Source of the DNA: Tissierellales bacterium
Lineage (GTDB): Bacteria > Bacillota > Clostridia > Tissierellales > Tissierellaceae
Reading direction: 5' to 3'
Length of the DNA stretch: 64,000 nt
Assembly: GCA_014360205.1 (NCBI GenBank)
Contig: JACIXZ010000003.1
Location: forward strand, 1 to 64,000
Made by a program: the position numbers and the translations under genes. Positions 30,631 through 39,180 of this stretch are shown piece by piece. The stretch's first letter is position 1, and each line of letters opens with the position of its first letter. The notes under the pieces are model-generated. The model ran no database searches and was not told the origin of the DNA. It saw only the letters and a list, made by a program, of their open reading frames with translations.

Positions 30631-30916
30631 CGTTGATTTCCGTCTGTGCTGTGTGTTCTTGTGCTAATGTTTTTTCATACTCTTCAAAAACTGCTTCTTG
30701 GATTTTTTGCCTTGTGGTGGCATTAATTGGGTGAGCAATGTCTCTAAATTCACCATCTGCCATTTTTCTGCTTGGCATAGCAATGAATAACCCATTTTGC
30801 CCTTCTATGACTTTTATATCATGAACAACAAATTCATCATCAAAAGTCACAGACACTATTGCCTTCATTTTGCCTTCTTCTGTTACTTTTCTTACCCTTA
30901 CGTCTGTTATCTTCAT
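30626..30916 (-). CDS. spoVG: SpoVG family regulatory protein
   Basis: A 96-residue nucleic-acid-binding regulator with the family hallmarks [28 protein letters not shown], and [20 protein letters not shown]. It is conserved also in non-sporulating Firmicutes (for example Staphylococcus, Listeria), so it does not by itself indicate sporulation. GGTGGTGA ribosome-binding site. Located upstream of glmU as in Bacillus, but separated by its own terminator. Confidence 0.96.
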   Translation of the reverse strand: MKITDVRVRKVTEEGKMKAIVSVTFDDEFVVHDIKVIEGQNGLFIAMPSRKMADGEFRDIAHPINATTRQKIQEAVFEEYEKTLAQEHTAQTEINE

Positions 30917-30960
30917 AGTCTCACCACCTTCCTAGACGAAACAATCGCATCCAAATATAT

Positions 30961-30989
30961 ATTTTCTAATTTTTTAGAAAAATACCTTT
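30961..30989 (-). promoter_or_regulatory. Possible sigma-H-type promoter of spoVG
   Basis: Minus strand reads AAAGGTATTT (30980-30989), 12 bases, then AGAAAAT (30961-30967), resembling the sigma-H pattern RWAGGAWWT-N12-RGAAT with mismatches. spoVG is a classic sigma-H target in Bacillus. AT-rich sequence makes chance resemblance possible. Confidence 0.4.
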
Positions 30990-31047
30990 ATTTATTTTAA
31001 CTTTATTTATTTTAAATTTAAAAAAGTATTTAATATTTATCTCATTG

Positions 31048-31056
31048 TGATATAAT
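31048..31056 (+). promoter_or_regulatory. Extended -10 promoter of murC
   Basis: TGATATAAT (TG at 31048-31049, TATAAT at 31051-31056) lies about 76 bases before murC; no good -35 is visible. The 216-base gap between spoVG and murC otherwise holds only AT-rich sequence and the spoVG promoter. Confidence 0.5.
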
Positions 31057-31132
31057 TTATCCGAAAACCAATTAAAAAAATAAAAAAAACAATACTATAT
31101 ATTGATTATATACGTCTTCAGGAGGAAAGTAA

Positions 31133-32548
31133 ATGTTTGAATTTAATTTATATGAAAAAATTTTCAAAAAAATCCATTTTATTGGTATAGGTGGAATTAG
31201 TATGAGTGGTTTAGCAGAAATTCTTCATTATAAAGGTTTTTCCGTAACAGGAACAGATGTGAAAAGAAGTTCTGTCACAGATCATCTCGAAAATATTGGA
31301 ATCAAGGTTTTTATCGGTCATGATGAGAAAAATATAGATGATTCTGATTTAGTTATTTATACTGATGCTGTTTCGCAAGATAACGAAGAATTAAATGCGT
31401 GTTTAAAAAGAGGTATCCCCTTAGTTGATAGAGCAACATTTTTAGGGGCATTGATGAAAAATTATAAAAATAGCATAGGTATTTCTGGCACTCATGGAAA
31501 GACAACAACAACTAGTATGCTTGCAAGCATACTTAATCACAATTATTTAGATCCTACAATGCTTGTAGGTGGAAATTTAGATGACATAGGTGGAAATGTA
31601 AAATTAGGTTCAGATGATTTGCTTTTAACTGAAGCTTGCGAATACAAGGCTAATATTTTGAAATATTTTCCAACAATTGCAGTAATTTTAAATATTGATG
31701 AAGATCATTTAGATTATTTTGAGGATATTGAACACATAAAAAACACTTTCAAAGCATATTTTAAAAATATACCTGATGATGGTTATTTAGTTGTTAATAT
31801 TGATGATGAGAATATAAATTCTATAATAAGTCATGTAAATTCAAATATAATTACTTTCGGAATCAATAATGAAGCAAATATAAATGCTAGAAATATTGAA
31901 TATGATTTTAGAGGTTATCCTTCTTTTGATATTTACAAAGATAGTTCATTTGTAGGCAATCTGAAGCTAAATGTAATGGGAGAACATAATATATATAATG
32001 CTTTGGCAGCTTATAGTGTTGCTAATTTAATCGGAATTGATGATGAAGATATACTCAAGAGTTTATCTGCTTTTCACGGAGTTCATAGGAGACTAGAGAA
32101 CAAAGGATTCTTAGGTGATATCAAGATAATCGATGATTATGCTCATCATCCAACTGAAATCATGGCTTCTTTAAGAGCTATTAGAAATTCATCAAAAGAA
32201 AAGATTTATTGTGTTTTTCAACCTCACACTTTTACAAGAACAAGAATACTGCTTGATAGTTTTGCCAAAGCTTTTTCCGATGCAGATAAAGTTATTATAG
32301 CTGATATATATGCTGCTAGAGAAAAAGATTTAGGAGAAATTCATTCTAGAGATCTTGCCGAGAAGATACGACAAGCAGGTACTGATGCTATTTATTTAGG
32401 ATCATTTGAAGATATTGAAAATTTTCTATTAAAAGAAGTAACTAATCACGACATCATAGTTACTATGGGAGCAGGGAATGTATACGAGATAGGGGAAAAT
32501 CTATTAAATCTATATAATCAAAATAGAGAAAATAAAATAGTAGTATAA
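31133..32548 (+). CDS. murC: UDP-N-acetylmuramate--L-alanine ligase
   Basis: Adds L-alanine to UDP-MurNAc, the first amino-acid step of peptidoglycan stem-peptide synthesis. The 471 residues have the nucleotide-binding IHFIGIGGISMSGLAEI (about 13-29), ATP loop GISGTHGKTTTTSM (about 114-127), EACEYKANIL, and DDYAHHPTEI in the C-terminal domain. AGGAGG precedes the ATG. It is the first plus-strand gene after a long minus-strand run. Confidence 0.97.
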   Translation: MFEFNLYEKIFKKIHFIGIGGISMSGLAEILHYKGFSVTGTDVKRSSVTDHLENIGIKVFIGHDEKNIDDSDLVIYTDAVSQDNEELNACLKRGIPLVDRATFLGALMKNYKNSIGISGTHGKTTTTSMLASILNHNYLDPTMLVGGNLDDIGGNVKLGSDDLLLTEACEYKANILKYFPTIAVILNIDEDHLDYFEDIEHIKNTFKAYFKNIPDDGYLVVNIDDENINSIISHVNSNIITFGINNEANINARNIEYDFRGYPSFDIYKDSSFVGNLKLNVMGEHNIYNALAAYSVANLIGIDDEDILKSLSAFHGVHRRLENKGFLGDIKIIDDYAHHPTEIMASLRAIRNSSKEKIYCVFQPHTFTRTRILLDSFAKAFSDADKVIIADIYAAREKDLGEIHSRDLAEKIRQAGTDAIYLGSFEDIENFLLKEVTNHDIIVTMGAGNVYEIGENLLNLYNQNRENKIVV

Positions 32549-32575
32549 AAAAGCAGGTTAAATAACCTGCTTTTT
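32548..32575. terminator. Bidirectional terminator between murC and hbd
   Basis: Perfect 13-bp stem (AAAAAGCAGGTTA/TAACCTGCTTTTT, 2-base loop) with A/T tracts on both sides, serving the convergent murC and hbd genes. Confidence 0.9.
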
Positions 32576-33422
32576 AATATTCAAAAAACCCTTTTTTAGT
32601 TTTTCTTCCTAGTAAGTTCCCACGAACCATCTTTCTTAATAGTGGATGAGCTCTATATTTAGAGTCTTTAAATTCATCATACAAAACATCCATTATAGCT
32701 AGGCAAACATCCAAACCAATCAAATCAGCTAAAGCTAAAGGCCCAATAGGATGATTAGCTCCTAGTTTCATAGCTTCATCTATGTCTTCTGCTGTTGCAA
32801 CTCCATCGGCTAAAATACCTACTGCTTCATTTATCATTGGAATAAGTATTCTATTAACCACAAACCCTGGAGCTTCTTCAACTTCTACCGCCACTTTATC
32901 AAGTTTTACTGCTAAATCAAATATAATTCTCTTAGTTTCCTCTGAAGTTGCAATCCCTTTTATGACTTCGATGAGTTTCATAACTGGTACTGGATTAAAA
33001 AAGTGCATGCCGATTACCTTGTCAGGTCTATTTGTTGCGTTAGCAATTTCTGTAATAGACAAAGAAGAAGTATTTGTTGCTAGTATGGCTTCTTTCTTAC
33101 AAACTTCATCTAATTTCTTGAAAGTTTCTTTTTTTATGTCCATATCTTCTGAAATGGCTTCAATAACTAAATCACAGTCACTTAAATCATCATAAGATGT
33201 AGTAATGGATATTAATGATAGAGCTTTTTCCATATCCTCTCTAGACATCTTCTCTTTTGACACTAATTTATCAAAAGCTTTTTCAACCGGTGTTATGCTA
33301 CCCCTTTTGTTGTTTTCATCGATAGATCTTACCCAAACGATTACTTCATATCCTTTTTGAGCAAAAACTTGAACAATTCCTAATGCCATTGTGCCTCTGC
33401 CTAATACACCTATCTTTTTCAT
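32574..33422 (-). CDS. hbd: 3-hydroxybutyryl-CoA dehydrogenase
   Basis: Interconverts acetoacetyl-CoA and 3-hydroxybutyryl-CoA in butyrate-type metabolism. The 282 residues match the clostridial enzyme: N-terminal Rossmann domain, [12 protein letters not shown], the catalytic [15 protein letters not shown], and [15 protein letters not shown]. The dinucleotide loop reads GRGTMA rather than the usual GAGTMG, and the strand-2 end reads VWVRS without the usual acidic residue, so the cofactor may be NADP(H). Forms an operon with crt 12 bases upstream. Confidence 0.94.
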   Translation of the reverse strand: MKKIGVLGRGTMALGIVQVFAQKGYEVIVWVRSIDENNKRGSITPVEKAFDKLVSKEKMSREDMEKALSLISITTSYDDLSDCDLVIEAISEDMDIKKETFKKLDEVCKKEAILATNTSSLSITEIANATNRPDKVIGMHFFNPVPVMKLIEVIKGIATSEETKRIIFDLAVKLDKVAVEVEEAPGFVVNRILIPMINEAVGILADGVATAEDIDEAMKLGANHPIGPLALADLIGLDVCLAIMDVLYDEFKDSKYRAHPLLRKMVRGNLLGRKTKKGFFEY

Positions 33423-33434
33423 TTTTCGCCTCCA

Positions 33435-34214
33435 TTATTTACCCTTAAATTGAGGGGCTCTTTTTTCAACAAATGCCTTCATGCCTTCTTTTTGATCTTC
33501 TGTTGCAAAGCACAGACCAAATAAATTTTTTTCTATTTCCATTCCTGTCTCGATGTCAACTTCAGCACTTCTGTTTATAGCCACTTTTGAATACCTTACT
33601 GCTGGTTGCGATTTTAATGCAATTTTTTTTGCCATGTTAATGACTTCGCTCAAAAGTTCATCAGGATTAACTATCTTATTAACTAATCCAATTCTAAAAG
33701 CCTCATCTGCTTCTATTATGTCAGTGGTAAAGATAAGTTCTTTAGCTTTTGCAATCCCAACTAATCTTTGAAGTCTATTAGTTCCACCAAACCCAGGAGT
33801 TATCCCCAATCCAACCTCTGGTTGACCGAATTTAGCTTTATTTGATGCTATTCTAATGTCACATGCCATAGCAAGTTCTAATCCTCCACCTAATGCATAG
33901 CCATTTATTGCAGCAATGGAAGGTTTTTCACAAATTTCTATCTTTCTAAATACGTCAAGACCTGCTTGAGCAAATTTTCTAGCGCTAGCTGAATCTAAAT
34001 CTTTCATTTCTGTTATGTCTGCTCCAGCAACAAAAGCTCTTCCTTCTCCCGTGACTATAATAACATAAACTTCTTCATCACTGATTAACTCATCCACAGC
34101 TTTTGAAATTTCAGACAACAATTCTAAATTTAAAGCATTTAAAGCACTTTGCCTGTTAATAGATAAGATGCCGATGTTTCCATCTTTCTTTAAAATGATA
34201 TTTTCATAGTTCAA
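33435..34214 (-). CDS. crt: Enoyl-CoA hydratase / crotonase
   Basis: Hydrates crotonyl-CoA to 3-hydroxybutyryl-CoA. The 259 residues of the crotonase fold show the oxyanion-hole segment AFVAGADITEM, catalytic glutamates in GGGLELAMACDIRIA and GQPEVGLGITPGFGGTNRLQRLVG, and a C-terminal QKEGMKAFVEKRAPQFKG. Start is TTG at 34214 with AGGGGTGA. First gene of crt-hbd. Confidence 0.95.
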   Translation of the reverse strand: MNYENIILKKDGNIGILSINRQSALNALNLELLSEISKAVDELISDEEVYVIIVTGEGRAFVAGADITEMKDLDSASARKFAQAGLDVFRKIEICEKPSIAAINGYALGGGLELAMACDIRIASNKAKFGQPEVGLGITPGFGGTNRLQRLVGIAKAKELIFTTDIIEADEAFRIGLVNKIVNPDELLSEVINMAKKIALKSQPAVRYSKVAINRSAEVDIETGMEIEKNLFGLCFATEDQKEGMKAFVEKRAPQFKGK

Positions 34215-34234
34215 GCTATCACCCCTCTTTGTTT

Positions 34235-34263
34235 ATAATATAACAATCTTTATTGTTTTTCAA
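34235..34263 (-). promoter_or_regulatory. Promoter of crt-hbd
   Basis: Minus strand TTGAAA (34258-34263), 17-base spacer, TATTAT (34235-34240). The spacer contains a small inverted repeat AACAAT-aaag-ATTGTT that could be part of an operator. Confidence 0.6.
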
Positions 34264-34290
34264 CTTAAATTCCACACCAAATTTTAAGAA

Positions 34291-35586
34291 TTATTCAGGT
34301 TTTCCCAATAGTTTAAACATATTTTTCTTATACATTTCGACTCCAGGCTGATCAAATGGATTAATTCCTTGAATATATCCAGAAATTGCACATGCTTTTT
34401 CAAAGAAGTAAATCAAACTTCCCATATTGTACTCATCCAATTTTTCAATCTCTATAACTAAATTTGGAACATTCCCTTTTACATGTGCTTGCAGAGTTCC
34501 TTCAAAAGCCTTCTCATTTACATAGCTTATAGTCTTTCCTGAGAGATAATTTAGTTTATCTAAATCCATTTCTTCATTTTCAATAGTCATATCTTTGCCT
34601 AATTCTTTAATTATTAAATTTGTTTCAAATATATTTCTTTTACCATCTTGAATCCATTGTCCCATTGAATGTAAATCTGCAGTGAAATTTACACTTGCTG
34701 GATATATTCCTTTCCCATCCTTGCCTTCTGATTCACCATATAATTGCTTCCACCATTCCGAAATAAATGATAATGATGGCTCATAGTTTGTCAAAATCTC
34801 AATATCTTTACCTTTTCTATTTAAAATTTGCCTCGATGCTGCATACATATAACATTCATTCTCAAACAAATTATCATTTGAATATATCTTCTCAGCATCA
34901 AAAGCACCTTTTAATATTTCGTCAGTATTTATATTTGAAACAGCTATCGGAAGTAAGCCTACTGGAGTTAATACAGAATACCTTCCACCTATATCATCAG
35001 GTATTATAAATGTTTCATATCCATTTATTTTAGCTAATTCTTTTAATGCTCCTTTGCTTTTATCTGTTGTGGCAATGATTCTTTTCTTTGCTCCTTCTTT
35101 TCCATACTTTTCTTCCATGAATTTTTTAAAAAACCTAAATGCAATAGCTGGTTCTGTAGTAGTTCCTGATTTAGAAATTACATTTACATATACCTCTTTA
35201 TCTTTGATTACTTCAAATAAGTCAGATAGATATTTCCCAGAGATATTGTTCCCTGCAAATAACACCTTAGGACTTTTGCTCTTTTCAATTAGGTTATAAA
35301 AGCTATGATTTAATGCCTCTATGACTGCTCTTGCCCCCAGATATGAACCTCCTATGCCTATTACTATGAAATAATCCGCATTTTCCCTTATTTCATCAGC
35401 TTTATTTAATAATCTCTTATATTCTTCATTATCAAAATGCAATGATAAATCAAGCCATCCAGTAAAGTCATTTCCTTGCCCTGTTCTATCATGAAGCATT
35501 TTATGTGCTAATTTAACCTGAGATTCCATAAACTTATATTCGTAATCTTTAATAAATGAATTTGTATTATCAAAATTTATTCCCAT
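34291..35586 (-). CDS. pgi: Glucose-6-phosphate isomerase
   Basis: Glycolytic isomerase of glucose 6-phosphate and fructose 6-phosphate. The 431 residues are the compact Firmicute form with [17 protein letters not shown] (about 77-93), [16 protein letters not shown] (about 136-151), [14 protein letters not shown] and [26 protein letters not shown] ribosome-binding site; downstream of the phosphatase gene at 35599 by 12 bases. Confidence 0.96.
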   Translation of the reverse strand: MGINFDNTNSFIKDYEYKFMESQVKLAHKMLHDRTGQGNDFTGWLDLSLHFDNEEYKRLLNKADEIRENADYFIVIGIGGSYLGARAVIEALNHSFYNLIEKSKSPKVLFAGNNISGKYLSDLFEVIKDKEVYVNVISKSGTTTEPAIAFRFFKKFMEEKYGKEGAKKRIIATTDKSKGALKELAKINGYETFIIPDDIGGRYSVLTPVGLLPIAVSNINTDEILKGAFDAEKIYSNDNLFENECYMYAASRQILNRKGKDIEILTNYEPSLSFISEWWKQLYGESEGKDGKGIYPASVNFTADLHSMGQWIQDGKRNIFETNLIIKELGKDMTIENEEMDLDKLNYLSGKTISYVNEKAFEGTLQAHVKGNVPNLVIEIEKLDEYNMGSLIYFFEKACAISGYIQGINPFDQPGVEMYKKNMFKLLGKPE

Positions 35587-35598
35587 ATTTTTCCTCCT

Positions 35599-36723
35599 TT
35601 AACTCTTCACTTCTACTAAAACTAAAGCGTAATCATCTTTTTGCTCTCCCCAACTGTGTATAATAAATTTGTCTTCGATTTCATGAAGCAAATTGTCAGG
35701 GTGATTTTTAACTGTATCGAGCACTCCTTCTATTCCAAACTGTTTTCCATTATAGTCCATAGCTTCAGTTATGCCATCAGTGTATAATAAGATTTTGTCT
35801 CCAATATTTAGTTTTACTTGCTTTTCTTCATAGTTCATCTCATCAAACAAAATGGTAATAGGATATCCTTTCATTTTTAATGGATTGACATCAATGCTAT
35901 TGAACTTTATAGGATAGCAGTTATGCCCAGCATTTGAATAGGAAAAAGTACTTTCAGTTCTGTTGTATACACCATAAAATATTGTGAAATATTTATCAGG
36001 TTCTAAGCCAAATTCTATAAATCTCTTATGCAATTCTAAAAGTGCTTTAGATGGGCTCTTAATTTCGTCTTTTATATCTCTCATCATTTGTTTAATAAAC
36101 ATAGTAAGCATAGAAGCAGCAATCCCATGGCCCGCTACATCGCTTATATATATGCCTATTTTTTCATCATCAATGCGAAATACATCGAACATATCTCCAC
36201 TAAGCATTTCTGATGCTTTATAAATATATTCTATATTAAGATTTTCAAACATTCCTTGCCTGGGCAAAATTTTCTCTTGTACTTTTCTTGCAAATTTTAA
36301 ATCTTCACTTATGAGTTTATTTCTCTCCAGTAATTCTAATTCTAGTTTTCTCTCTCTTGTAACATCTCTAAAAACTTCAACTGCAGCGACAATATCTCCG
36401 TCAACATTTCTTACTGGTGAACTCTTTACAGAATAATACCTACCGTTGACTATTTCTTCCTTTTGGAAAGTTTCCCCAGAAAATATGCTTTGTAATGTTA
36501 TGCAATGAACACATCTATCCTCTTTGGTCAAAATATTATAACAACTAGAGCCAACTATGTCTTCTCCCAAATCTCTTTTCATAGCTTTATTTGCATATAT
36601 TACTAGTCCTTCTTTCGATACTACTCTTACCCAATCTGCCATTCCATCTAATACTTGATAATTTAGTATCCCATGTTGAAACATAGTAATTTTGCTATTT
36701 AATTTATTGTTACTTTCTATCAC
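35599..36723 (-). CDS. PAS domain/PP2C-type (SpoIIE-like) serine phosphatase
   Basis: About 374 residues: an N-terminal PAS-like sensor (about 15-125; VLDGMADWVRVVSKEGLVIYANKAM, and a C-x4-C pair in SSCYNILTKEDRCVHC) followed by a short coiled coil and a PP2C/RsbU-type phosphatase with GDMFDVFRID, YISDVAGHGIAASMLTMFIK, and LLYTDGITEAMDYNGKQFG. It probably dephosphorylates an anti-sigma antagonist in a partner-switching pathway; no such partner is nearby. Start is GTG at 36723, supported by GGGGTGA. It is not the membrane SpoIIE of sporulation, which has an N-terminal ten-helix domain. Confidence 0.85.
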   Translation of the reverse strand: MIESNNKLNSKITMFQHGILNYQVLDGMADWVRVVSKEGLVIYANKAMKRDLGEDIVGSSCYNILTKEDRCVHCITLQSIFSGETFQKEEIVNGRYYSVKSSPVRNVDGDIVAAVEVFRDVTRERKLELELLERNKLISEDLKFARKVQEKILPRQGMFENLNIEYIYKASEMLSGDMFDVFRIDDEKIGIYISDVAGHGIAASMLTMFIKQMMRDIKDEIKSPSKALLELHKRFIEFGLEPDKYFTIFYGVYNRTESTFSYSNAGHNCYPIKFNSIDVNPLKMKGYPITILFDEMNYEEKQVKLNIGDKILLYTDGITEAMDYNGKQFGIEGVLDTVKNHPDNLLHEIEDKFIIHSWGEQKDDYALVLVEVKS

Positions 36724-36746
36724 AAAATCACCCCGCGGTATATACA

Positions 36747-37277
36747 CTATCCTTCATAATTTACTTTCTCTTCTTTATCCTCTAAATATCTAGCTAAAGC
36801 ATATAAACAATCTGATAATCTGTTAACATATTTTATTAGAGTTTCATCTACATACTCTTCTTTAGATAATGAAATTATTCTCCTTTCAGCCCTTCTGCAA
36901 ATAGTCCTTGCAACATGCAAATGAGCTGATTGTTTGTTAGTCCCCGGGATGATAAATCCTGTTGGATTGTTTATTTTGTCCATATAAATATCTATTATAT
37001 TCTCAAGATAATCAATATCATCTTCTTTTACTCTGTATTTTATCTTATTTTGATCCATTGTTGCTAGGTTTGATGCCACTACAAATAACTTGTTTTGAAT
37101 TTTGAACAAAATTTCCTTTATTTCATCTTCTTCTACATAATTCTTTGCTAAACCTATAAAACTGCCAAGTTCATCTATCGTACCATAGCTTTCTACTCTA
37201 ATATCATCTTTATAAACTCTCTGATTGTCAAACAATGAAGTAGTCCCTTTATCTCCTGTCTTAGTATAAATTCCCAT
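36747..37277 (-). CDS. Cob(I)alamin adenosyltransferase, PduO type
   Basis: Attaches the 5'-deoxyadenosyl group of ATP to cobalamin, producing the cofactor needed by methylmalonyl-CoA mutase at 12.7-14.4 kb. The 176 residues have the hallmark IYTKTGDKGTTSLFDNQRVYKDD at the N-terminus (given here as IYTKTGDKGTTSLF), ESYGTIDELGSFIG, and HVARTICRRAERR. The ATG at 37277 fits the AAGGGTGA site. It overlaps neither neighbour and follows the RNA methyltransferase gene by four bases. Confidence 0.95.
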   Translation of the reverse strand: MGIYTKTGDKGTTSLFDNQRVYKDDIRVESYGTIDELGSFIGLAKNYVEEDEIKEILFKIQNKLFVVASNLATMDQNKIKYRVKEDDIDYLENIIDIYMDKINNPTGFIIPGTNKQSAHLHVARTICRRAERRIISLSKEEYVDETLIKYVNRLSDCLYALARYLEDKEEKVNYEG

Positions 37278-37281
37278 AAAA

Positions 37282-38421
37282 TCACCCTTCCTTTGTTGGT
37301 TTAGGCCCAAAGAATTGATAATAATCAACCTTTATTCTTCCATTATACAACTTTCTCTTTCTATCAGATTTTCTGCCAAAATAATGTTCAAATTCCTCAT
37401 CGCTTGTGATAACATATATTGACCATTTGTCTAGTTCTCTAAATTTATTGCCAAAATCTATATATAACTGTCTAACCTCATCGTTGTCTCCCATTCTAAC
37501 GCCATATGGAGGATTGGTTATTAAAACACCATATTCGTTTTTTATATCAACCTCTCTCATATCTTTGACAAAGAAAGTTATTTCATCGTCCAATCCCAAA
37601 TTCGCCAAATTATCTCTTGCAATCAAAATTGATTTCTTATCAATGTCACTTCCCATAATTCTAAGTTTAACATCATGTTTTACAGAATTTCTTGCTCTAA
37701 CCCTTTCTGCTTTCACAAGTTCTTTTGAAAATACTTCCCATTCTTCAAAATCAAATTTTCTATCTAATCCAGGAGCAATATTTTTGCCTATTAATAAGGC
37801 TTCCAATAGTATAGTTCCAGATCCACAAAAAGGATCGTATAAAAGTCTGTCATTGTTCCAATAGCTTAGCATCACTAAACTTGCAGCAAGAGTTTCTTTA
37901 ATGGGGGCTAAATTTGCTCTATTTCTATAACCTCTCTTATGAAGTCCATCTCCCGATGTATCAAGAGTAAGTGTCGCGATATCTTTATTAAGTGAAACTT
38001 CTACTTTAAATCTAGCTCCAGTTTTTGAGAACCACTCCACATCATAGTTTTCTTTCAGTCTTTCAACTATAGCTTTCTCTACTATGCTTTGGCAATCAGA
38101 AACACTGAATAGCTTTGAATTTAGGCTTTTTCCAGAAACTAAAAAATTGCCATCTATATCTATCCATTCTTCCCATGGGAGTTCTTTGGTTTTATCAAAT
38201 AATTCTGCAAAACTAAAAGCTTTAAATTCTCCTACTTTAATAGATATTCTTTCTGCAGTCCTAAGCCACATATTCAATTTAACTACATCTTCTATTTCGC
38301 CTCTAATGGTTATCTTGCCATTTTCAACTTTAAATTCATCATATCCTAAATTTAACAGCTCTCTTTTTGTTAAAGCTTCTAACCCAAAAGTTGTTGAAGC
38401 TATTATATCAATTTTTTTCAA
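37282..38421 (-). CDS. THUMP-domain class I RNA methyltransferase (RlmL/YpsC family)
   Basis: A 379-residue S-adenosylmethionine-dependent N2-guanine methyltransferase of the RlmL/YpsC group, likely acting on 23S rRNA. N-terminal ferredoxin-like and THUMP regions (about 1-155), then the methyltransferase domain with YDPFCGSGTILLEALLIG (about 195-212) and catalytic NPPYGVRMG near 300. Start is TTG at 38421 with GAGGTGGGA. Confidence 0.92.
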   Translation of the reverse strand: MKKIDIIASTTFGLEALTKRELLNLGYDEFKVENGKITIRGEIEDVVKLNMWLRTAERISIKVGEFKAFSFAELFDKTKELPWEEWIDIDGNFLVSGKSLNSKLFSVSDCQSIVEKAIVERLKENYDVEWFSKTGARFKVEVSLNKDIATLTLDTSGDGLHKRGYRNRANLAPIKETLAASLVMLSYWNNDRLLYDPFCGSGTILLEALLIGKNIAPGLDRKFDFEEWEVFSKELVKAERVRARNSVKHDVKLRIMGSDIDKKSILIARDNLANLGLDDEITFFVKDMREVDIKNEYGVLITNPPYGVRMGDNDEVRQLYIDFGNKFRELDKWSIYVITSDEEFEHYFGRKSDRKRKLYNGRIKVDYYQFFGPKPTKEG

Positions 38422-38475
38422 TTAATCCCACCTCATATTTATATTATACTTAAAATTTCAATTAATACCATTTAT

Positions 38476-38505
38476 TTGTTGTAATAAAAAATTTTTGGGT
38501 ATAAA
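38476..38505 (+). promoter_or_regulatory. Possible promoter of the superoxide reductase gene
   Basis: TTGTTG (38476-38481), 18-base spacer, TATAAA (38500-38505), about 35 bases before the start codon. Only a moderate match. Confidence 0.35.
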
Positions 38506-38539
38506 AAATAAGGATAAAATTTTAAAGGAGGGGTAATAT

Positions 38540-38914
38540 ATGAGTATAGGTAATTTATATCAAACAGGAGACTTTAAGGGTGAAAAGCATGTTCCAGTAA
38601 TCCATGCTCCAGAGACTGTAAAAAGAGGAGAAAAAATAGAGGTAAAAGTTTTAATTGGTGAAGAAATTCCTCATCCTAATACATTAGAGCATCATATATC
38701 ATGGATCAAGTTGTACTTCAAACCAGAAGGATCTAAATTTCCAGTTGAATTAGGAACATATGATTTTAATGCTCATGGTGAATCTGATTTATTCACAGAG
38801 CCTTGTGTTGTATCTGTTTTTAGTACGACACAACCAGGTACATTATATGCTACTAGCTATTGTAATATTCATGGCTTGTGGGAAAATGCAGTAGACATAA
38901 AAGTTGAGGCATAA
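38540..38914 (+). CDS. Superoxide reductase (neelaredoxin type)
   Basis: Reduces superoxide to hydrogen peroxide without making oxygen, a defence typical of anaerobes. The 124 residues carry the iron-site ligands: GEKHVPVIHAP with the conserved Glu-Lys-His, HPNTLEHHISWI with two or three His, and CNIHGLW with the Cys and His ligands. It lacks the N-terminal desulforedoxin domain of the two-iron form. A strong AAAGGAGGGG ribosome-binding site precedes the ATG. Monocistronic; tyrS follows with its own promoter. Confidence 0.94.
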   Translation: MSIGNLYQTGDFKGEKHVPVIHAPETVKRGEKIEVKVLIGEEIPHPNTLEHHISWIKLYFKPEGSKFPVELGTYDFNAHGESDLFTEPCVVSVFSTTQPGTLYATSYCNIHGLWENAVDIKVEA

Positions 38915-38919
38915 TTAAC

Positions 38920-38948
38920 TTGACAACAAACAATTTATATATTAGTAT
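38920..38948 (+). promoter_or_regulatory. Promoter of the tyrS T-box transcript
   Basis: TTGACA (38920-38925), 17-base spacer, TAGTAT (38943-38948), just after the superoxide reductase stop and before the T-box leader. Confidence 0.7.
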
Positions 38949-38954
38949 GGTGTT

Positions 38955-39153
38955 AATTGAAAATTAGACGATGAAGGACTTTATTAGAATATATGATGTG
39001 CTTTTAGAGAGCTAGTGTTTGGTGGAAACTAGTAGCAGTCAAGTATTCGAATTACAATCTGGAGTTTTGAGGTTTTCACACCATACGTGTATGAGGCTTT
39101 AAGCGAATTAAGGTGGTACCACGGGTCTTCTCGTCCTTTAGATGAGAAGACCC
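38955..39153 (+). promoter_or_regulatory. Tyrosine T-box riboswitch
   Basis: A tRNA-sensing leader that lets tyrS be transcribed when uncharged tRNA-Tyr accumulates. Visible parts: the AGAGAG motif and GGTGGAAACTAG of stem I (about 39006-39032), a candidate tyrosine specifier TAC at 39053-39055 followed by CTGGAG, the 14-base T-box core AAGGTGGTACCACG (about 39110-39123), and the terminator 39123-39153. The start is set from the promoter and is approximate. Confidence 0.92.
39123..39153 (+). terminator. T-box regulated terminator
   Basis: Perfect 10-bp stem GGGTCTTCTC/GAGAAGACCC followed by TTTATTTTATTTT; its 5' arm overlaps the end of the T-box sequence, as expected for mutually exclusive antiterminator and terminator. 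Confidence 0.92.
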
Positions 39154-39180
39154 TTTATTTTATTTTAGGAGGGATATATT

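Noticed and set aside
35599-36723. The sporulation phosphatase SpoIIE
   Set aside because: It has a PAS-type soluble N-terminus instead of the ten-helix membrane domain of SpoIIE.
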